NCBI GenBank assembly: GCA_024639205.1
Contig: JAHEIV010000081.1
Location: 1-9,497 of the forward strand
Direction of reading: 5' to 3'
Length of the DNA stretch: 9,497 bases
DNA from: Deltaproteobacteria bacterium
GTDB lineage: Bacteria > Desulfobacterota > Desulfobacteria > Desulfobacterales > SG8-13
Of the stretch, positions 5,944-9,497 are shown piece after piece (the first letter of the stretch is position 1; each line of letters opens with the position of its first letter). Under the pieces are notes generated by a model. It was not told where the DNA came from. It worked only from the letters and a program-made list of their open reading frames with translations, and ran no database searches. The translations under genes and the position numbers were made by a program.

Positions 5944-7356
5944 ATGCAAGGCCGACCGAAAATTCTGATCGTCGACGACGATCCGCTCAACGTCAAGCTC
6001 CTGGCTGCCAAGCTGCCGGTCAAGCAGTATGACATTCTGAAAGCCTACGGCGGAGAGCAGGCCCTCGAAAAGGTGGCCGCCGAGTCTCCAGATCTAATTC
6101 TGTTGGATATCATGATGCCCGGCATCGACGGTTACCAGGTCACCCGCACGCTGAAAAATAACCCGGCCACCCGTGATATCCCCGTGGTGCTGGTTACCGC
6201 CCTGGATGGAACCGATGACAAGATCAGGGGCCTGAAAGCCGGGGCAGACGAGTTTCTGAACAAGCCGGTCAACTCCGCCGAATTGACGGCACGCGTGAAA
6301 TCTTTTCTGCGTCTGCGGCGCTATCAAGAACAGTTAAAGGCCCGATCACAAACCGATGAGGTGTTCACAACGCCCGATGAAGCGCAAAACTGCCTGCAGG
6401 AATTATCGGGTCCCGCTTCTATTCTCCTTGTCGAAGACAACGATCGGGACGTAAGGCTGCTGCAGGGATATCTGGAGAGCGAGGATTACCGCATCAGCCT
6501 CGGCCGGAACGGCGAAGAAACGCTTTCGCGTGTTTCGGGTGAAAAGTTCGATTTAATCCTGCTCGACATTCTTCTGCCCGGCATGGACGGTTTCGAAGTC
6601 TGCAGGCGACTAAAGGAAAAACCGCACACGCGCGACATTCAGATCGTCGTTATCACTTGCCTGCAGGACCTGGAGAGTAAACTGCGAGGACTCGAGTTGG
6701 GGGTGGATGACTTCCTCGTCAAGCCGATCAACCCCCATGAGTTGAAAGCGCGTTTAAATGCGCTGTTGAAAAAGAAGCAATACCTGGATCGACTGCACGT
6801 GAACTACGAAACCGCTTTGCAGTATGCCATTACCGACCGTCGCACCGGTCTTTACAATCACGGCTATTTTGAACACAGCCTCGAAACGGAAATCAAGCGC
6901 GCCATGCGACAAAGTCACCCGGTTTCACTGATGATGATCGATCTCGACAACTTCAAAGATTACAACGACGCCCTGGGGCATTTGGCCGGCGATGCAATCC
7001 TCAAGGAAATCGGTCGGCTGATCAAAAACAACATCCGTGAAGTCGATCTGGCGGCCCGTTACGGCGGCGAAGAATTTGCCATCATCCTTCCATATACACC
7101 CCCGTCCGGAGCAGTCGTATCGGCGGAAAGGCTCCGGCAACGGATCGCGCGACATCCATTTGCACCGGAAATCTCGCTCCCCTCGCGCCACCTGACCGTC
7201 AGCATCGGATTTGCCGGTTTCCCGGACGACGCTGCGGCGGCGATCGAACTGGTGAAAGCGGCGGATACGGCTTTGTACCATGCAAAACGGTCCGGCAGAA
7301 ACAAGGTCTGCTCCCATGCCGACACCCTGAAGGCCTCCCGTGTAAAACTGGCCTGA
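5944..7356 (+). CDS. PleD-type diguanylate cyclase response regulator (REC-REC-GGDEF)
   Basis: This 470-residue protein has two receivers followed by a GGDEF domain, the layout of PleD. It makes c-di-GMP from two GTP in the cytoplasm when phosphorylation drives dimerisation. REC1 (about 5-125) has Asp11-Asp12, Asp55, Thr85 and Lys107. REC2 (about 158-275) has Glu164-Asp165, Asp208, Thr238 and Lys260. Both look complete; in Caulobacter PleD the second receiver is a degenerate adaptor. The GGDEF domain (about 292-458) has the active-site loop RYGGEEF (372-378), metal-binding Asp333 in MMIDLDNFK, and the inhibitory I-site REVD (365-368) exactly five residues before GGEEF, so product feedback is expected. 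The start ATG 5944 has AAGGAGAGGG (5926-5935) 8 nt upstream. It is 24 nt after the lone receiver and is probably in its operon. The symbol pleD is withheld because orthology cannot be judged here. Confidence 0.95.
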   Translation: MQGRPKILIVDDDPLNVKLLAAKLPVKQYDILKAYGGEQALEKVAAESPDLILLDIMMPGIDGYQVTRTLKNNPATRDIPVVLVTALDGTDDKIRGLKAGADEFLNKPVNSAELTARVKSFLRLRRYQEQLKARSQTDEVFTTPDEAQNCLQELSGPASILLVEDNDRDVRLLQGYLESEDYRISLGRNGEETLSRVSGEKFDLILLDILLPGMDGFEVCRRLKEKPHTRDIQIVVITCLQDLESKLRGLELGVDDFLVKPINPHELKARLNALLKKKQYLDRLHVNYETALQYAITDRRTGLYNHGYFEHSLETEIKRAMRQSHPVSLMMIDLDNFKDYNDALGHLAGDAILKEIGRLIKNNIREVDLAARYGGEEFAIILPYTPPSGAVVSAERLRQRIARHPFAPEISLPSRHLTVSIGFAGFPDDAAAAIELVKAADTALYHAKRSGRNKVCSHADTLKASRVKLA

Positions 7357-7377
7357 GACATCCGCTTCTCGCCCGCC

Positions 7378-7407
7378 TTGACACATCATCACAGGGTACC
7401 GTAATAT
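7378..7407 (+). promoter_or_regulatory. Strong sigma70-like promoter of the RND efflux operon
   Basis: A perfect TTGACA (7378-7383), an 18-nt spacer and TAATAT (7402-7407; four of six consensus bases) lie just 22 nt after the diguanylate cyclase stop. Transcription would start near 7414, leaving a leader of about 95 nt before ATG 7509. The efflux genes can thus be expressed independently of the signalling genes. Confidence 0.6.
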
Positions 7408-7440
7408 AGCCAGGTCATATCAGCCCTTCGCCTGTGTAAA

Positions 7441-7458
7441 GCCAAAAGTACTTTTGGC
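7441..7458. promoter_or_regulatory. Perfect 18-bp palindrome, candidate operator of the RND operon
   Basis: GCCAAAAGTACTTTTGGC reads the same on both strands over 18 bp, with no spacer. It lies about 28 nt downstream of the predicted start of transcription and 50 nt before the adaptor gene. A dimeric repressor (for example TetR or MarR type, commonly found with RND pumps) bound here would block transcription. As RNA it could form a 7-bp hairpin with a GUAC loop, but no U-run follows, so a terminator is less likely. No regulator gene is visible in the window. Confidence 0.55.
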
Positions 7459-7508
7459 CAGGCTGATCCATATTCAACCATCATGGGGGAGCTGACAGGA
7501 GCCCGGAT

Positions 7509-8516
7509 ATGCGTCCTTTTGCCCATCTGCTATTGGTATTGCTGATGTTGCCCCTGTTCGCAGCGGCCCAGGATGTCTTCCGGGTCGAAAGGGCCAGCAA
7601 AGAGGTGGTTCTCACCGGCTACACCCGTGCCCAGGCCACTGTGACGGTTTCCTCGGAGGTTTCAGGTAAGATCGTGCGGGTCACCTACGAGGTCGGTCAG
7701 GTTGTCGGCAAGTCCCCATTTGCGGAAATCGACCCGACCTTCATCGAATTTCAGCTGGAAAGTGCCCGTCAATCCCTTCGCAACCTGGAAATCGACTTTC
7801 AGAAAAGCAATTCGCGGATCGGCTATCTGGAAAAGGAGTTCACGCGGATCGACCGATTATTTCGAGGACAGAGCACGGCCGAGACCCAGCGGGATAAAGC
7901 GGCGGAAGATCTGGTCCAGGCGAAGCTGGAAAGCGAGTCGATCCAGGTGCGCATTGCCGAGGTGAAAACGGCTCTGGCCGAACTGTCGGAACGCAGACGT
8001 CGTCACCGCGTTTCCGCCCCCAGCGGATGGATCGTGACAGACAAGTTTGTGGAGGGTGGAGAAATCGTTGCGACCGGAACGGCCATGGGACGGGTGGCCG
8101 ACTATCGGGAATTGATCGTGCCCTTATCGGTGTCCGGCAGAGAGCTGTCCGCTATCCGCCGGCTCTCGTCGACCTTTACGGCCTACCTGGAGGACCAAAC
8201 CGTCGATACCGCTGTCAACTGGATCAATCCCGAATTCGACGAGAAAACACGAAAACTCAATATCGAGCTGATCGTGCGCAACTACAGGGGCGAAAAGCGC
8301 GGCGGTCTTCTTTTCAATCTTCCCCTGCAGATCGATACCGAGGGCCTGCAGGTTCCCAAAGCCGCCCTGATCAGACGCTACGAAAATCCACGGGTCAGGA
8401 TCCGGTCCACCGGCGAAGAGGTCCGGGTGATGATTTTAGGAGAGTCCAACGACCACTATATCATTGTCCAAAATCCACAGCTGTCGCCGGGTGTGGAGCT
8501 GTCCGGCAACGAGTAA
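7509..8516 (+). CDS. RND efflux periplasmic adaptor (membrane fusion protein, HlyD/AcrA family)
   Basis: This 335-residue periplasmic protein links an inner-membrane RND pump to an outer-membrane channel. A signal peptide (MRPFAHLLLVLLMLPLFAAA, about 1-20, cleavage before QDVF) has no lipobox cysteine, so it is not a lipoprotein. The first half of the lipoyl-like domain is near 46-76 (SSEVSGKIVRVTYEVGQVV). An alpha-hairpin rich in charged heptads spans about 78-165. The second lipoyl half is near 168-198 (VSAPSGWIVTDKFVEGGEIV), and beta-barrel and membrane-proximal parts follow (about 200-325). It is somewhat shorter than AcrA-type adaptors (about 370-400), mostly at the C-terminus. The start ATG 7509 has AGGAG (7497-7501) 7 nt upstream. 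The RND pump gene follows after 182 nt, on the same strand. The substrate cannot be told from sequence. Confidence 0.93.
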   Translation: MRPFAHLLLVLLMLPLFAAAQDVFRVERASKEVVLTGYTRAQATVTVSSEVSGKIVRVTYEVGQVVGKSPFAEIDPTFIEFQLESARQSLRNLEIDFQKSNSRIGYLEKEFTRIDRLFRGQSTAETQRDKAAEDLVQAKLESESIQVRIAEVKTALAELSERRRRHRVSAPSGWIVTDKFVEGGEIVATGTAMGRVADYRELIVPLSVSGRELSAIRRLSSTFTAYLEDQTVDTAVNWINPEFDEKTRKLNIELIVRNYRGEKRGGLLFNLPLQIDTEGLQVPKAALIRRYENPRVRIRSTGEEVRVMILGESNDHYIIVQNPQLSPGVELSGNE

Positions 8517-8616
8517 CGTTTCCGACCGGCAAACGGGTACCGAAACCGCTCAATTTCCGGAGCGCAATCGTTCATTTGCGAGACCCATCCATTGCTCATC
8601 AACAGTTGAAGAGCGA

Positions 8617-8631
8617 TCCCGCCGGGCGGGA
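8617..8631 (+). repeat. Short GC-rich inverted repeat between adaptor and pump genes
   Basis: TCCCGCC (8617-8623) and GGCGGGA (8625-8631) are inverted around a single base, so an RNA hairpin would need to open to a five-base stem. It sits in the 182-nt gap between the adaptor and the pump. It may be an mRNA stability or processing element, or chance. Confidence 0.25.
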
Positions 8632-8698
8632 GCACGCAAGAAGCGGTACGGTGAAACAATAACGCCAATCAGCGGCATCGAGGGCAAAAACAAGCCTT

Positions 8699-9497
8699 AT
8701 GCGTTCGGTCGTCAAGTTTTCCATACGCCAGTCGGTATTTATCAACGTGGTCTTCGTGATTCTCGTCGTTGCCGGCGCATATGCGGTTTTCACAACTCCC
8801 TTGGAGAACTATCCGGTGGTGGACATGGGCAATGTGTTCGTCACCACCGTCTATTTCGGCGCATCGGCCGAAGACGTCGAACAGCTGGTCACCACCAAAA
8901 TCGAAGAGGCACTGGACGGGCTGGAAAACGTGGAGTGGATCCAGTCTCAATCCTACCGCAATTTTTCCTTCATCAATGTAAAGTTTATCGATGATTCGGA
9001 TTATGAAAAGCTCTACGACGATCTGCGCTTTCGGGTGCTGAACATCAAAAACGAGCTGCCTCCCGAAGTCGATGACCCCACCTTCCTGTATATGGACACC
9101 AATGCCTGGCTGCCGGTGGTGATCGTCAATATCGCCGGCGAATTGCCCCAGCGCAGCCTCAAGCTGTATGCCGAAGAGCTGCGTGTTCGGCTGCTGTCGA
9201 TCGATAATTTGCGGGATGTGGCCATCCAGGGCGACTATGTCGACGAGTTCCACGTATCCGCCGATCCGGCCAAACTCAGACGCTTCGGAATCACCTTCCA
9301 GCAACTGGTTGCCGCTATCGAGTCGGCCAACACCAAGTACCCGACCGGGCGGTTTCGCAAAATCGATTCCGAATACATGCTGGATGCCGGCAGCAAGCTG
9401 AACTCCCAGGAAAAGGTACTGAATGTCTTGGTTCGCCGGGACGGCGACGGAAATTTCATCCGGGTGGCCGACCTGGTGTCCAGCGCCAGGCTCAGTC
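8699..9497 (+). CDS. RND family efflux pump, inner-membrane permease, N-terminal 266 residues
   Basis: The frame opens at ATG 8699 and runs off the window edge; full-length members have about 1000-1050 residues. The N-terminus MRSVVKFSIRQSVF is followed by membrane helix 1 (about 13-32) and then PLENYPVVDMGNVFVTTVYF and GASAEDVEQLVTTKIEEAL. This matches the conserved 'YP..d.p.v.v.t.y.GAsaedVE..vt..iE' start of the first porter domain. The periplasmic porter region continues (DLRFRVLNIKNELPPEV, FQQLVAAIESANTKYPTG). The protein should be the proton-driven, trimeric inner-membrane part of a tripartite pump with the adaptor just upstream. An in-frame TAA at 8660-8662 and no other start codon after it make ATG 8699 the only sensible start. 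Its ribosome site is weak: GAGGG (8680-8684) lies 14 nt away. Drug-exporter (HAE1-type) rather than heavy-metal pump is likely but not certain. Confidence 0.93.
   Translation, partial: MRSVVKFSIRQSVFINVVFVILVVAGAYAVFTTPLENYPVVDMGNVFVTTVYFGASAEDVEQLVTTKIEEALDGLENVEWIQSQSYRNFSFINVKFIDDSDYEKLYDDLRFRVLNIKNELPPEVDDPTFLYMDTNAWLPVVIVNIAGELPQRSLKLYAEELRVRLLSIDNLRDVAIQGDYVDEFHVSADPAKLRRFGITFQQLVAAIESANTKYPTGRFRKIDSEYMLDAGSKLNSQEKVLNVLVRRDGDGNFIRVADLVSSARLS

Noticed and set aside
8669..9304. 211-codon open frame on the minus strand over the RND pump
   Set aside because: The plus strand encodes a clear RND N-terminus here; the antisense frame is rich in Ile, His and Asp from complement codons and has no recognisable domain.

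Overview
The window reads as chromosomal DNA from a Gram-negative bacterium, most likely a deltaproteobacterium (Desulfobacterota, Desulfobacterales-like). This is an inference. It rests on the moderately GC-rich coding style, an MJ0042-type zinc-ribbon protein, a large Cache/HAMP/PAS sensor kinase with a cysteine-rich PAS domain, and an RND efflux pair with a signal-peptide-bearing adaptor. No rRNA, tRNA, CRISPR array, insertion sequence or phage gene was seen.

Layout. (1) 1-300, minus strand: N-terminal part of a zinc-ribbon protein whose 3' end lies outside the window. (2) 301-829: a long gap, with a possible promoter for the zinc-ribbon gene and a weak coding-like frame near its right end. 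(3) 830-1270: a sigma70-like promoter and a 125-residue SlyD/FKBP-like protein ending in a Cys/His cluster. (4) 1271-2802: a leader with two GC-rich hairpins, isocitrate lyase (aceA) with an intact catalytic motif, and a 13-bp inverted repeat just after its stop. (5) 2803-3357: a gap without a confident gene. (6) 3358-7356: a three-gene signalling cluster made of a membrane sensor histidine kinase without its own receiver, a single-domain CheY/DivK-like response regulator, and a REC-REC-GGDEF (PleD-type) diguanylate cyclase. (7) 7378-9497: a strong sigma70-like promoter, a perfect 18-bp palindrome, then an RND periplasmic adaptor and the start of an RND inner-membrane pump that runs off the right edge.

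How the genes may work together. The signalling cluster is a plausible phosphorelay from a periplasmic and/or redox- or metal-sensitive PAS signal to c-di-GMP synthesis. The kinase would phosphorylate the lone receiver and/or the two receivers of the cyclase, whose c-di-GMP product can feed back through an intact I-site. The RND operon has its own promoter and a candidate operator, so it is probably regulated separately. Isocitrate lyase is the glyoxylate-shunt enzyme that allows growth on acetate or fatty acids; no malate synthase is in view. I found no clearly novel multi-gene system. The best leads are the 18-bp palindrome in front of the RND operon, the Cys-cluster PAS domain, the structured aceA leader, and the Cys/His tail of the SlyD-like protein.
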